Shown: in pieces, positions 30,802 through 40,072 of the stretch
How positions within the stretch are numbered: the stretch's first letter is position 1
How the letters are laid out: the number at the start of each line of letters is the position of its first letter
Source: Oscillospiraceae bacterium
Lineage (GTDB): Bacteria; Bacillota; Clostridia; Oscillospirales; Oscillospiraceae
Assembly: GCA_902795045.1 (NCBI GenBank)
Contig: CADBJU010000018.1
Span: 1-41,321, forward strand
Reading direction: 5' to 3'
Length of the DNA: 41,321 bases
Notes under the pieces: generated by a model
Databases searched by the model: none
Seen by the model: only the letters and a program-made list of their open reading frames with translations
What the model was told of the DNA's origin: nothing
Program-made: the position numbers and the translations under genes

Positions 30802-30991
30802 GGGCGCGTTGCAAAATGCGTGTCATCCTCCTAAAGGGCATAGAGATTCTAAGCGGCAAACCGCTAAGAATCTCTAATGTTCGCACAAGCGAAGGTTCTT
30901 TCCCTGAAAGTTTGCAAAACCTTCAAAAGAAAGATCCTTCGTCACTTCGTTCCTCAGGATGACAAAACAATAAGCATTTTGCAACGCGCCC
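30802..30991. repeat. MITE-like element with perfect terminal inverted repeats
   Basis: GGGCGCGTTGCAAAATGC at the left end is the exact inverse of GCATTTTGCAACGCGCCC at the right. Inside is a second inverted repeat AGAGATTCTAAGCGG/CCGCTAAGAATCTCT (one mismatch) and the pair GTGTCATCCT.../AGGATGACA. There is no transposase. The same ends, decayed, occur at 11769-12027. The remaining 30992-31157 shows no convincing gene. Confidence 0.82.
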
Positions 30992-31157
30992 ATTTTACTT
31001 TATTGTTTCTTTGTGACGCCCTCACCGAAGACGGTCAGCCAGTCGTTCTTCATGGAGATCGGCGTCCTTTTCATGCCCTCTCATACGCTACCCTCTATCC
31101 GATTTCAGGCGGTATCGCATCACGGTGTTTCGGCGGTGCGCAATACAAATTACAGGC

Positions 31158-31187
31158 TTTACGATATGCTGCGCAATAGGGTATAAT
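31158..31187 (+). promoter_or_regulatory. promoter of the DUF1801 gene
   Basis: TTTACG (31158-31163) - 18 nt - TATAAT (31182-31187), 34 nt before the start codon. Confidence 0.6.
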
Positions 31188-31221
31188 CAAGCAGAAACAA
31201 GGTACGCAGGAGGGCCGCGCC

Positions 31222-31560
31222 ATGACCATTGACGACTACATTCTCGCCCAGGACGAGGCGGTACAGCCCGTTTTGCGGGAGGTGTGCCAAACGATACGCG
31301 CATCCGTCGGCGAGGCGGAGGAGCGCATGAGCTGGCAAATGCCGACCTGGCGACGGCGCTATAACCTCATCCACTTTGCCGCGCAGAAAAAGCACGTCGG
31401 GATCTATCCCGGCCCGGAGGCTGTGGAGACCTTTCTGCCGGAGCTGGACGAGAAGGGCTACAGGCACAGCAAGGGTGCCGTTCAAATGCCCTACGACAAG
31501 GTCGATCTCGAGCTTCTGGGGCGCATTGCCGCCTGGTGCGGGGCGCATAACGCCGAATGA
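31222..31560 (+). CDS. DUF1801 (YdhG-like) protein
   Basis: 112 aa. MTIDDYILAQDEAVQPVLRE, then IRASVGEAEERMSWQMPTWR, HFAAQKKHVGIYPGPEAVET and the end block GAVQMPYDKVDLELLGRIAA identify a DUF1801 domain, a small cytosolic fold with unknown biochemical role. GGAGGG lies upstream of the ATG. It appears as a single-gene transcript before the amylase group. Confidence 0.88.
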   Translation: MTIDDYILAQDEAVQPVLREVCQTIRASVGEAEERMSWQMPTWRRRYNLIHFAAQKKHVGIYPGPEAVETFLPELDEKGYRHSKGAVQMPYDKVDLELLGRIAAWCGAHNAE

Positions 31561-31587
31561 AGCGGGACACCGCCGGGCAATTCATAC

Positions 31588-31616
31588 TTGCAATGGCTCT
31601 CCCGGCTTGCTATAAT
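31588..31616 (+). promoter_or_regulatory. promoter of the GH13 gene
   Basis: TTGCAA (31588-31593) - 17 nt - TATAAT (31611-31616). Confidence 0.72.
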
Positions 31617-31674
31617 GCGACAGTGTTCACCTTCGGCTGAATGCACAGACTATCGCATAAAGGGGAGACTCTAC

Positions 31675-33357
31675 ATGGCATGGTACGATGAAGCTGTTTT
31701 TTATCACGTCTATCCTCTGGGGCTTACCGGCGCGCCCAAACAGAACGACTACGGCGAACCGGTGCATCGGCTCAACACGCTGCTGCCCTGGATCGGGGAA
31801 CTGAAAAAGCTGGGCTTCACGGCCCTCTATATCGGTCCGCTCTTCCAGTCGGTGGGCCACGGCTATGAGACGACCGATTACCGCCTTCTGGACAGCCGCC
31901 TCGGCACGAACGAGGACCTTAAAAATTTTGTCGCAGCCTGCCACCGGGAGGGCATCCGGGTCATCTTTGACGGCGTGTTCAACCACACGGGGCGCGACTT
32001 CTTTGCCTTCAAGGACCTGCAGGCCAACCGGGAGCGTTCCGCTTACCGGGACTGGTACTGCAATGTGAACTTCTGGGGCAACAACGAATACAACGACGGC
32101 TTCTCCTACGACAACTGGGGCGGCTTTAACCTGCTGGCAAAACTCAACCAGCGAAACCCCGCCGTCCGGGACTATATCTGCGACGTGATCCGTTTCTGGG
32201 TCAGCGAGTTTGACGTGGACGGCATCCGCCTCGACGCGGCCGACGTGCTGGATTTTGAGTTCATGAAGGCGCTCAGGCGCACCGCCGACGAGGTCAAGCC
32301 CGACTTCTGGCTCATGGGCGAGGTCATCCACGGGGACTACTCCCGCTGGGCAAACGAGAACACCCTGCACTCCGTCACAAACTACGCCCTGCACAAGGCG
32401 CTCTACAGCGGGCACAACGACCACAACTACTTTGAGATCGCCCACACCGTCCAGCGTACAAATGGTCTGGTGCCCGCCCACATCAAGCTCTACAACTTTG
32501 TGGACAACCACGATGTGGAGCGCATCCACACCAAGCTCATGAACAAGGCCCACTACCGGCCGGTACATATCCTGCTCTACACGCTGCCGGGCATCCCCTC
32601 GGTCTACTACGGCAGCGAGTTCGGCATCGACGGCCGCAAGGAGCGCTGGTCGGACGATTCCCTGCGCCCGCACATTGAGCTGGACGATCACCTGGACGAT
32701 TATAGAAACAATCCCTACACCCTCCTGATTGCCGCCCTGGGCAAAATCCACGAGGCGTATAAGCAGGATCTGGTCTGGGGCGATTATCGCCAGCTTGCTC
32801 TCACGACCCAGCAGTACGCCTTCGCGCGCGGAAAGCTCATCGTAGCTGTGAACAACAGCGACGGTGAGGGCTGGTTCAATCTCGAAGCCCCGGCCGGCGC
32901 ATACGTGGGGCTTCTGAGCGGCGGGAAGCTCGAAAGCGACGGCGGACGGCTCAACTTCAGCCTGCCCGGCTGCAGCGGCGATATCTTTGCACCCGCGGAC
33001 GAGACGGTCCGCCCCGTGGTCCCGGTGCAGGAGGCTACGCCCGCAAAGCAGGCCAAGAAGCCGAAGGCTCCAAACACTAAAGCGTCCGAGGCAAAGACCG
33101 CTGCCCCGAAGGCTTCAAAGCCCGCAGAGAAGACCGAGGCGGCAAAGCTCGCCGAGGAAAAAAAGGCGGCGGAGCCCGGGCCGGAGGGTATCGAAATCCC
33201 CGACATTCCCTACGACCTCATGACGGTGGAGCAGCTCCAGGCCGTGATCCTGAAAAAGATGGCAAAGAACGGCCCCGTCACGGAGCGCATGCGCCGCGAC
33301 GTGATCGAAAATGTATGGCATAATTCCCTTGTCAACTGGGCCAACAGCTTCCGCTGA
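31675..33357 (+). CDS. GH13 alpha-amylase-family enzyme with C-terminal extension
   Basis: 560 aa, no signal peptide, so cytosolic. The GH13 regions are intact: VIFDGVFNH, GIRLDAADVL with nucleophile Asp187, LMGEVIHG with acid Glu216, and FVDNHD with Asp280, in the pattern of cyclomaltodextrinase/maltodextrin glucosidases. After the domain C (to about residue 440) follow an Ala/Lys/Pro-rich linker (AKQAKKPKAPNTKASEAKTA) and about 50 residues, IPDIPYDLMTVEQLQAVILK to the end, forming a helical domain not usual in GH13. The ATG at 31675 has GGGGAG upstream. It likely digests maltodextrins. Confidence 0.92.
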   Translation: MAWYDEAVFYHVYPLGLTGAPKQNDYGEPVHRLNTLLPWIGELKKLGFTALYIGPLFQSVGHGYETTDYRLLDSRLGTNEDLKNFVAACHREGIRVIFDGVFNHTGRDFFAFKDLQANRERSAYRDWYCNVNFWGNNEYNDGFSYDNWGGFNLLAKLNQRNPAVRDYICDVIRFWVSEFDVDGIRLDAADVLDFEFMKALRRTADEVKPDFWLMGEVIHGDYSRWANENTLHSVTNYALHKALYSGHNDHNYFEIAHTVQRTNGLVPAHIKLYNFVDNHDVERIHTKLMNKAHYRPVHILLYTLPGIPSVYYGSEFGIDGRKERWSDDSLRPHIELDDHLDDYRNNPYTLLIAALGKIHEAYKQDLVWGDYRQLALTTQQYAFARGKLIVAVNNSDGEGWFNLEAPAGAYVGLLSGGKLESDGGRLNFSLPGCSGDIFAPADETVRPVVPVQEATPAKQAKKPKAPNTKASEAKTAAPKASKPAEKTEAAKLAEEKKAAEPGPEGIEIPDIPYDLMTVEQLQAVILKKMAKNGPVTERMRRDVIENVWHNSLVNWANSFR

Positions 33358-33377
33358 ACGGCCTGATATGATAACAT

Positions 33378-33410
33378 TCTCCCCTTCTGCACGCAGGAGG
33401 GGAGATTTTC
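33378..33410 (+). terminator. rho-independent terminator after the GH13 gene
   Basis: TCTCCCCTTCT (33378-33388) pairs with AGGAGGGGAGA (33395-33405; one G-U) and TTTT follows. It lies only 19 nt before the next start codon, so it could also limit read-through into that gene. Confidence 0.8.
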
Positions 33411-33428
33411 AAAGATCGGAGAATGAAT

Positions 33429-34322
33429 ATGAAAGCCTTCTATCATCTTCCGGGCCTGTTTGAATTTTACGAATTCTACCGCGTCTTTCTGCCGCTGTTT
33501 TACGAGCACCGGGAATATTTCTATGACTGGTGCGAGATCGGCTCTATTTACGGCGCGCCCGCGGACTGTCTCTGGGGCGGGGGCCGTGCCGGGTTCGGCG
33601 AGGACAGGCCGGAGGACGCGGCGGCGCTTATGCGGGAATACGGCATCTCCGCGCGCCTGACCTTCAGCAATTCCCTCCTGCGCGCGGAGCACCTGACCGA
33701 CCGGAAATGCAACGCGCTGTGCGCGCTGTTTGAAAACAACGGCCCGGTTCAAAACGGCGCGATCCTCTGCTCCGATTTGCTGCTCGATTATCTGCGTAAC
33801 AACTACCCCGGTTTGTATTTTGTCTCTTCGACAACGAAGGTGCTGACGGACTTTGCGCAGCTGGAAGCCGAGCTGAACCGGGAGGAATTTCGGTTCGTGG
33901 TGCCGGATTTCCGGCTGAACAAGGCGTTTGATCGCCTGATCGCGCTCAGTGACACGCAGAAACAAAAGGTGGAGTTTCTGTGCAACGAGTGCTGCTGGTT
34001 TGCCTGTCCGGACCGTAGGGCCTGCTACGAGGCGGTCAGCCGGAAGAATCTCGGCGAGACCTGCGCGGAGCATATTTGTGCCTCCCCCGCCGCTGGGCGG
34101 GGCTACCGCTTTTCCGACGCGATGAAAAATCCCGGCTTCATCGGCATTGAGGACATTCAGAATATATATCTTCCAAATGGCTTTTCTCATTTCAAATTAG
34201 AAGGCCGCAGTCTGGGCAGCGCCCTGATCCTGGAATTTCTGCTGTATTACATGACGAAACCGGAGTATCAGCTGAAGGTCCGGGAGGAAATTTATCTCGA
34301 CAGCACGCTGGATCTGTTTTAG
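33429..34322 (+). CDS. U32 peptidase-like/TIM-barrel protein with Cys-rich segment
   Basis: 297 aa from the ATG at 33429 (GGAGA 7 nt upstream; the ATG at 33423 is too close). Blocks such as MKAFYHLPGLFEFYEFYRVF, YGISARLTFSNSLLRAEHLT, VSSTTKVLTDFAQLEAE and FVVPDFRLNKAFDRL are spaced like repeated strand-helix units, reminiscent of U32-type proteins. A Cys-rich stretch CNECCWFACPDRRAC (about 184-198) could hold an iron-sulfur cluster or zinc. The exact family and role are not known to me. It sits between two amylase genes but need not be related to starch. Confidence 0.45.
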   Translation: MKAFYHLPGLFEFYEFYRVFLPLFYEHREYFYDWCEIGSIYGAPADCLWGGGRAGFGEDRPEDAAALMREYGISARLTFSNSLLRAEHLTDRKCNALCALFENNGPVQNGAILCSDLLLDYLRNNYPGLYFVSSTTKVLTDFAQLEAELNREEFRFVVPDFRLNKAFDRLIALSDTQKQKVEFLCNECCWFACPDRRACYEAVSRKNLGETCAEHICASPAAGRGYRFSDAMKNPGFIGIEDIQNIYLPNGFSHFKLEGRSLGSALILEFLLYYMTKPEYQLKVREEIYLDSTLDLF

Positions 34323-34392
34323 TGAAAACGCACAAATTGTTAACGCGCTGTGAATTTTTGCCCCTGATTTGGCGATTTTTCGGGGTGAAAAT

Positions 34393-34421
34393 TTGACAAA
34401 CGGCATCTTTTGTGGTATACC
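34393..34421 (+). promoter_or_regulatory. promoter of the alpha-amylase gene
   Basis: TTGACA (34393-34398) - 17 nt - TATACC (34416-34421). About 190 nt of leader, nearly all of it a foldback element, separates it from the start codon. Confidence 0.7.
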
Positions 34422-34437
34422 ATCCAAAACTCATCAA

Positions 34438-34598
34438 AGGCAACACCGCATAATGCGGCGAGAGCGAATCCCGAGAAAATTTGGGTTCTGATGATGGCAC
34501 TTTTTCGCAGATGTACTTTGTGTACCTCAAGAAAAAGGGGCGAAATCAGGGCACAAATTTTCCGGGAGGCGCCGAAGACGGATTGTGCGGCGTTGCCT
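34438..34598. repeat. 161-bp foldback (MITE-like) element in the amylase leader
   Basis: The ends AGGCAACACCGCATAAT (34438-34454) and ATTGTGCGGCGTTGCCT (34582-34598) are inverted with two differences, and the interior also pairs along most of its length, down to a GTAC-loop-GTAC apex near 34512-34524. The whole forms one long imperfect hairpin. No transposase is present. It would be transcribed into the amylase 5' leader. Confidence 0.8.
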
Positions 34599-34618
34599 TA
34601 GGAGAAAGAAGGGATAGG

Positions 34619-36091
34619 ATGAGTTCCAACGAAACTATGATGCAATATTTTGAATGGTATTTGCCGAATGACGGACTGTGGTGGAAGCGCTGCGCCGCGA
34701 AGGCGGAAAATCTCGCCGCGCTCGGCATCACGCAGGTCTGGCTGCCCCCCGCCTATAAGGGCACCTCGCAGGAGGATGTGGGCTACGGCGTCTATGATAT
34801 GTACGATCTGGGCGAATTTGACCAGAAGGGCACGGTGCGCACCAAGTACGGCACCAAGGAGGAGTACCTGGAGGCCATCCGCTCCTTCCACGCTCACGGG
34901 ATCGGCGTCTTTGCCGATATCGTGCTCAACCACCGCATGGGCGGCGACGAGTTGGAGGACATCACCGCCGTCACCGACAACCCGGATAACCGCTGGGAGC
35001 AGATCGGCGACAAGCAGACCATCCGCGCCTGGTCGAAGTTCACCTTCCCGGGCCGAAACGGTACATACTCTACCTTTACCTGGGACCACCGGCACTTCAC
35101 CGGCACCGACTGGGACGAGAACGCCCGGGAGCAGGGCAACATCTACCGCTTCACGGGCAAGCACTGGAACCAGACAGACCCGGAGAAGGGCACGTTTGAC
35201 TACCTGATGGGCATGAACGTGGACATGTCCAATCCCACCGTCGTGCGCGAGACCAAGAAGTGGCTCAAGTGGTACCTCGCGGAGACGGGCGTGGACGGGC
35301 TGCGGCTCGACGCCGTCAAGCACATCAGTTTCCCGTTTTACAAGGAACTGCTGCACGATATCCGCGAGCAGACGAAGATGGCGCTGCCCGCCGTCGGCGA
35401 ATACTGGAGCGGCGATCTCGAGCGCCTGCTGCACTATCTCGACGCGGTGGACAATGAGATGAGCCTTTTCGACGTGGCGCTGCACTATAACATTTTCCAC
35501 GCCTCGCAGGGCGGGGAGAATTACGACCTGCGCACGATCCTCGACAACACCCTTGTGAAGGCGCGGCCGCAGAACGCCGTCACCTTTGTGGATAACCACG
35601 ACACCCAGTACGGGCAGAGCCTTGAGTCCTTTGTGGACGACTGGTTTAAGCCCCTGGCCTACGCGCTGATCCTGCTCCGGCAGGAGGGCGTGCCCTGCGT
35701 GTTCTACTCCGACTACTACGGCAACCCCGTCAGGAACCGCCCGCTGGTGCCGAACCTCGGCAAGCTTATCAAGCTGCGCCGCGCCTATGCCTACGGCGAG
35801 CAGCGTGACTGCTTTGAAAGCGAGCATCTGATCGGCTGGACGCGCGGCGGTGACGAGGAACATGAAAACTCCGGCCTCGCGGTGGTCATGTCCAACAGCG
35901 ATGAGGGCGGCAGCCTGCACATGGAAATCGGCAGCCGCTTTGCGGGCGAGAGCTTCCGGGACGTGCTCGGCAACTGCACCGAGCCCGTCACCGTCGATGA
36001 CGACGGCTGGGCCGACTTTCGCACCGAAGGCCGCAACGTCGCCATCTGGGTCCGCGAAGGCGCGTTTGAAGATTTGGTTGTGAATGAGTAA
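34619..36091 (+). CDS. cytoplasmic alpha-amylase (GH13, AmyA-type)
   Basis: 490 aa without signal peptide. It begins MMQYFEWYLPNDGLWWKRC, the classic start of the GH13_5 cytoplasmic alpha-amylases. Conserved regions: FADIVLNHRMGGD, GLRLDAVKHI with nucleophile Asp231, AVGEYWSG with acid Glu261, and FVDNHDTQ with Asp328. It hydrolyses internal alpha-1,4 links of glycogen or maltodextrins inside the cell. The ATG at 34619 has AAGGGATAGG upstream; upstream in-frame sequence is the foldback element. It is followed by an inverted-repeat element and a bidirectional terminator. Confidence 0.95.
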   Translation: MSSNETMMQYFEWYLPNDGLWWKRCAAKAENLAALGITQVWLPPAYKGTSQEDVGYGVYDMYDLGEFDQKGTVRTKYGTKEEYLEAIRSFHAHGIGVFADIVLNHRMGGDELEDITAVTDNPDNRWEQIGDKQTIRAWSKFTFPGRNGTYSTFTWDHRHFTGTDWDENAREQGNIYRFTGKHWNQTDPEKGTFDYLMGMNVDMSNPTVVRETKKWLKWYLAETGVDGLRLDAVKHISFPFYKELLHDIREQTKMALPAVGEYWSGDLERLLHYLDAVDNEMSLFDVALHYNIFHASQGGENYDLRTILDNTLVKARPQNAVTFVDNHDTQYGQSLESFVDDWFKPLAYALILLRQEGVPCVFYSDYYGNPVRNRPLVPNLGKLIKLRRAYAYGEQRDCFESEHLIGWTRGGDEEHENSGLAVVMSNSDEGGSLHMEIGSRFAGESFRDVLGNCTEPVTVDDDGWADFRTEGRNVAIWVREGAFEDLVVNE

Positions 36092-36130
36092 GACGCTTGC
36101 CTCTCTCATTTATCGTTTATAGACCATAAG

Positions 36131-36324
36131 CTGCGATTTGCGCTGTATAGTTTGCAAGTCTTCACTCTTAGCATTCATGCATTACCACTTCACGACCAGA
36201 CAGCGGCGCGAGCGTAAGCGAAGCCCTCCGCGGTCGGCGTGGCGCAGGACCGTATACCACCTGCGAGCGCCCTTTTCTTTTCTTACACCGGGCAAAAGAA
36301 AAGAATGGGGGGCGCAAATCGCAG
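36131..36324. repeat. inverted-repeat element
   Basis: CTGCGATTTGCGC (36131-36143) and GCGCAAATCGCAG (36312-36324) are perfect 13-bp inverted repeats 194 bp apart. Between them lies a second hairpin (CCCTTTTCTTTTCTT against AAGAAAAGAATGGGG). No gene is visible. It may be a MITE or a palindromic intergenic repeat. Confidence 0.6.
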
Positions 36325-36355
36325 GTAATGTCTTCTGAGCAGTAAAAATAAACAT

Positions 36356-36394
36356 AGAAAAATCTCAGAGCCGTTGTGACTCTGAGATTTTTCT
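36356..36394. terminator. bidirectional terminator between amylase and lon
   Basis: AGAAAAATCTCAGAG and CTCTGAGATTTTTCT, a perfect 15-bp stem with A-tract and T-tract on either side, serve the plus-strand amylase and the minus-strand lon gene, whose stop codon is 2 nt away. Confidence 0.92.
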
Positions 36395-36395
36395 A

Positions 36396-38696
<2,301 letters not shown>

Positions 38697-38719
38697 ATTC
38701 GTACCTCCTATTGGCAATT

Positions 38720-38746
38720 CTGGCACTCTTTCCGTGTGAGTGCTAA
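38720..38746. promoter_or_regulatory. CIRCE element (HrcA operator) of lon
   Basis: CTGGCACTC - 9 nt - GAGTGCTAA. The right arm is perfect and the left arm matches 7 of 9 positions of the CIRCE consensus. It lies in the lon leader, about 70 nt after the predicted transcription start and 10 nt before the ribosome-binding site. Confidence 0.85.
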
Positions 38747-38788
38747 GACCTGGGTAAAAAATTTTTCCTCGCTTTGAGGAAGATTGAG

Positions 38789-38804
38789 CTTTACAAGTGT
38801 AAAG
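38789..38804. promoter_or_regulatory. palindrome 1, candidate TetR operator
   Basis: CTTTACAAGTGTAAAG, 7-bp perfect arms around AG. It lies downstream of the lon -10 and covers the -35 box (TTTACA) of the TetR promoter. Confidence 0.62.
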
Positions 38805-38817
38805 ATTCTGGTATAAT
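38790..38817 (+). promoter_or_regulatory. promoter of the TetR gene
   Basis: TTTACA (38790-38795) - 16 nt - TATAAT (38812-38817). The leader to 39050 is over 200 nt and holds only a terminator-like hairpin. Confidence 0.65.
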
Positions 38818-38844
38818 CATAGTACAGGACTTTACACTTGTCAA
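38816..38844 (-). promoter_or_regulatory. promoter of lon
   Basis: Minus strand TTGACA (38839-38844) - 17 nt - TATGAT (38816-38821). It overlaps the divergent TetR -10 box at 38816-38817, so the two promoters probably exclude each other. Confidence 0.85.
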
Positions 38845-38845
38845 G
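38830..38845. promoter_or_regulatory. palindrome 2, candidate TetR operator
   Basis: CTTTACACTTGTCAAG, the same half-site as palindrome 1 with one mismatch between arms, over the -35 box of lon. The two palindromes are 41 bp apart centre to centre, close to four helical turns. Confidence 0.55.
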
Positions 38846-38992
38846 GTCATTCAAAATAAGTTTACAAAAGGAAAGCTCTAAAAACGCATGTCTGGTGATG
38901 TGTCGAGAGATTTTGTTCCAGATTGAAGTGCAAAAAACGCAGGGATCCTTTGTGGATTTCAAGTTTTTTTGCGCGAAAAGCTGGGGCAAAAG

Positions 38993-39021
38993 CTCCGGCG
39001 CAGCGCCGGGCAGGAGTTTTT
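38993..39021 (+). terminator. terminator-like hairpin in the TetR leader
   Basis: CTCCGGCG-CAG-CGCCGG-gca-GGAG followed by TTTTT, ending 13 nt before the AGGTGG site of the TetR gene. Confidence 0.55.
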
Positions 39022-39050
39022 AGAGGTGACCAAAAGGTGGTGAACTGCCT

Positions 39051-39578
39051 GTGTACTGCGGCTGCAACGAGAAAGCGCTCACTTCCCAGCGGGCCATCGC
39101 CTGCGCGCTGCTGGAGCTGATGGAGCACGCCCCCTATGCCGACATCAGCATCAGCGCCCTGTGCCGGGCGGCGGGGATTTCCCGCCCTACGTTCTACAGT
39201 CTCTTCGGCTCGAAGGACGATGTGGTCTCCTATATCCTGCGCGAGAGCCACTGCTACGCGCCGGAGCCGGAGGCGGGCTCGTGCCTGCAAAGCTTTTGTC
39301 TCAGCTACAGCCGCTACATCACGCGCCAGCGGCATTTTCTGACGCTGCTGGTGAATAACGGTGTGGGGCACCTTTTATATCAGAGCATCTTCGATTCGCT
39401 GATGGACTGCGGCTGCTTTCTGCAGGCGGCGGACGCGCTGTCCCGGCGATGCGCCGCAAACTTCACCGCCGGGGCGCTCACCGGTGTTGCGCAGGACTAC
39501 GTCAAAAGAGAAGCCTGCACGGACGAGGAGCTGTGCAGGCTTCTGGAAAGCTTATTCAGCGGGGCGATGTTCGGGTAA
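39051..39578 (+). CDS. TetR-family transcriptional regulator
   Basis: 175 aa from a GTG start (AGGTGG 10 nt upstream). The DNA-binding domain is clear: SQRAIACALLELMEHAPYAD, ISISALCRAAGISRPTFYSL, FGSKDDVVSYIL. The C-terminal ligand-binding part is short, all-helical and Cys-rich. It is divergent from lon, with two related palindromes in the shared promoter region, so it probably represses itself and perhaps lon. Its stop codon abuts the stop of the convergent gene at 39579. Ligand unknown. Confidence 0.9.
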   Translation: MYCGCNEKALTSQRAIACALLELMEHAPYADISISALCRAAGISRPTFYSLFGSKDDVVSYILRESHCYAPEPEAGSCLQSFCLSYSRYITRQRHFLTLLVNNGVGHLLYQSIFDSLMDCGCFLQAADALSRRCAANFTAGALTGVAQDYVKREACTDEELCRLLESLFSGAMFG

Positions 39579-40016
39579 TTATTTCGCCGCCTTTTTCAAG
39601 GCTTTGAGCACATCGTCCTGCACCGGCAGGCGGGTGTGGCGGGGCCAGGTCTTCTCGTAGTCCTTCAGAAGCGCGGCGGCGTCCTCCCGGCTCAAACTCG
39701 GAATCAGCTCCCTTGAAAGGCCCTGGACCGCCACCAGCATCCAGTAGGCACTCTTTGGCTCGGGATTCTCCTTTGCCGCGCGCAGGAGCTTCTCCAGCAC
39801 CGGGCGCAGGGCAGCGCTGTCCGGCTTCTCCGACGCGAAATCCGACAGCAGCGCCGCCATCTCCTGCGCAAAACGGTCATGCAGCGGATCGTCCGACGGG
39901 CCGAATTTGAGGCCGAAGAGCTCGTTGGGCTTGCGGTTTCGCTCCTGTCGGTCGGCGGCGTCCAGATAATCCTCCAAAATCCGATCCATACGGGCGAGGG
40001 TAAATTCAAGATTCAT
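39579..40016 (-). CDS. helical hypothetical protein
   Basis: 145 aa: MNLEFTLARMDRILEDYLDA, ADRQERNRKPNELFGLKFGP, then helices rich in Ala, Leu, Glu. AGGAG lies upstream of the ATG. No family is recognised, and no signal peptide or membrane span is seen. It lies after the CdhC-like gene, separated by a terminator hairpin, and its stop abuts that of the convergent TetR gene. Confidence 0.65.
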   Translation of the reverse strand: MNLEFTLARMDRILEDYLDAADRQERNRKPNELFGLKFGPSDDPLHDRFAQEMAALLSDFASEKPDSAALRPVLEKLLRAAKENPEPKSAYWMLVAVQGLSRELIPSLSREDAAALLKDYEKTWPRHTRLPVQDDVLKALKKAAK

Positions 40017-40033
40017 ATATTGCTCCTGTTAAC

Positions 40034-40067
40034 AAAATGTACGGCGAATTTTTTCGCCGTACATTTT
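40034..40067 (-). terminator. terminator after the CdhC-like operon
   Basis: AAAATGTACGGCGAA and TTCGCCGTACATTTT form a perfect 15-bp stem with a 4-nt loop. The same arm sequence AAATGTACGGC/GCCGTACATTT occurs in the element at 11868-11913. Confidence 0.75.
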
Positions 40068-40072
40068 TTGTA

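Noticed and set aside
30999-31080. Possible gene tail on the minus strand (MKRTPISMKNDWLTVFGEGV)
   Set aside because: A 24-codon frame ending in a stop looks protein-like but matches no family I know and has no clear start; too short to support.
38838-39023. 61-aa frame in the leader of the TetR gene
   Set aside because: No ribosome-binding site, and it reads through a terminator-like hairpin; an mRNA leader is the better explanation.
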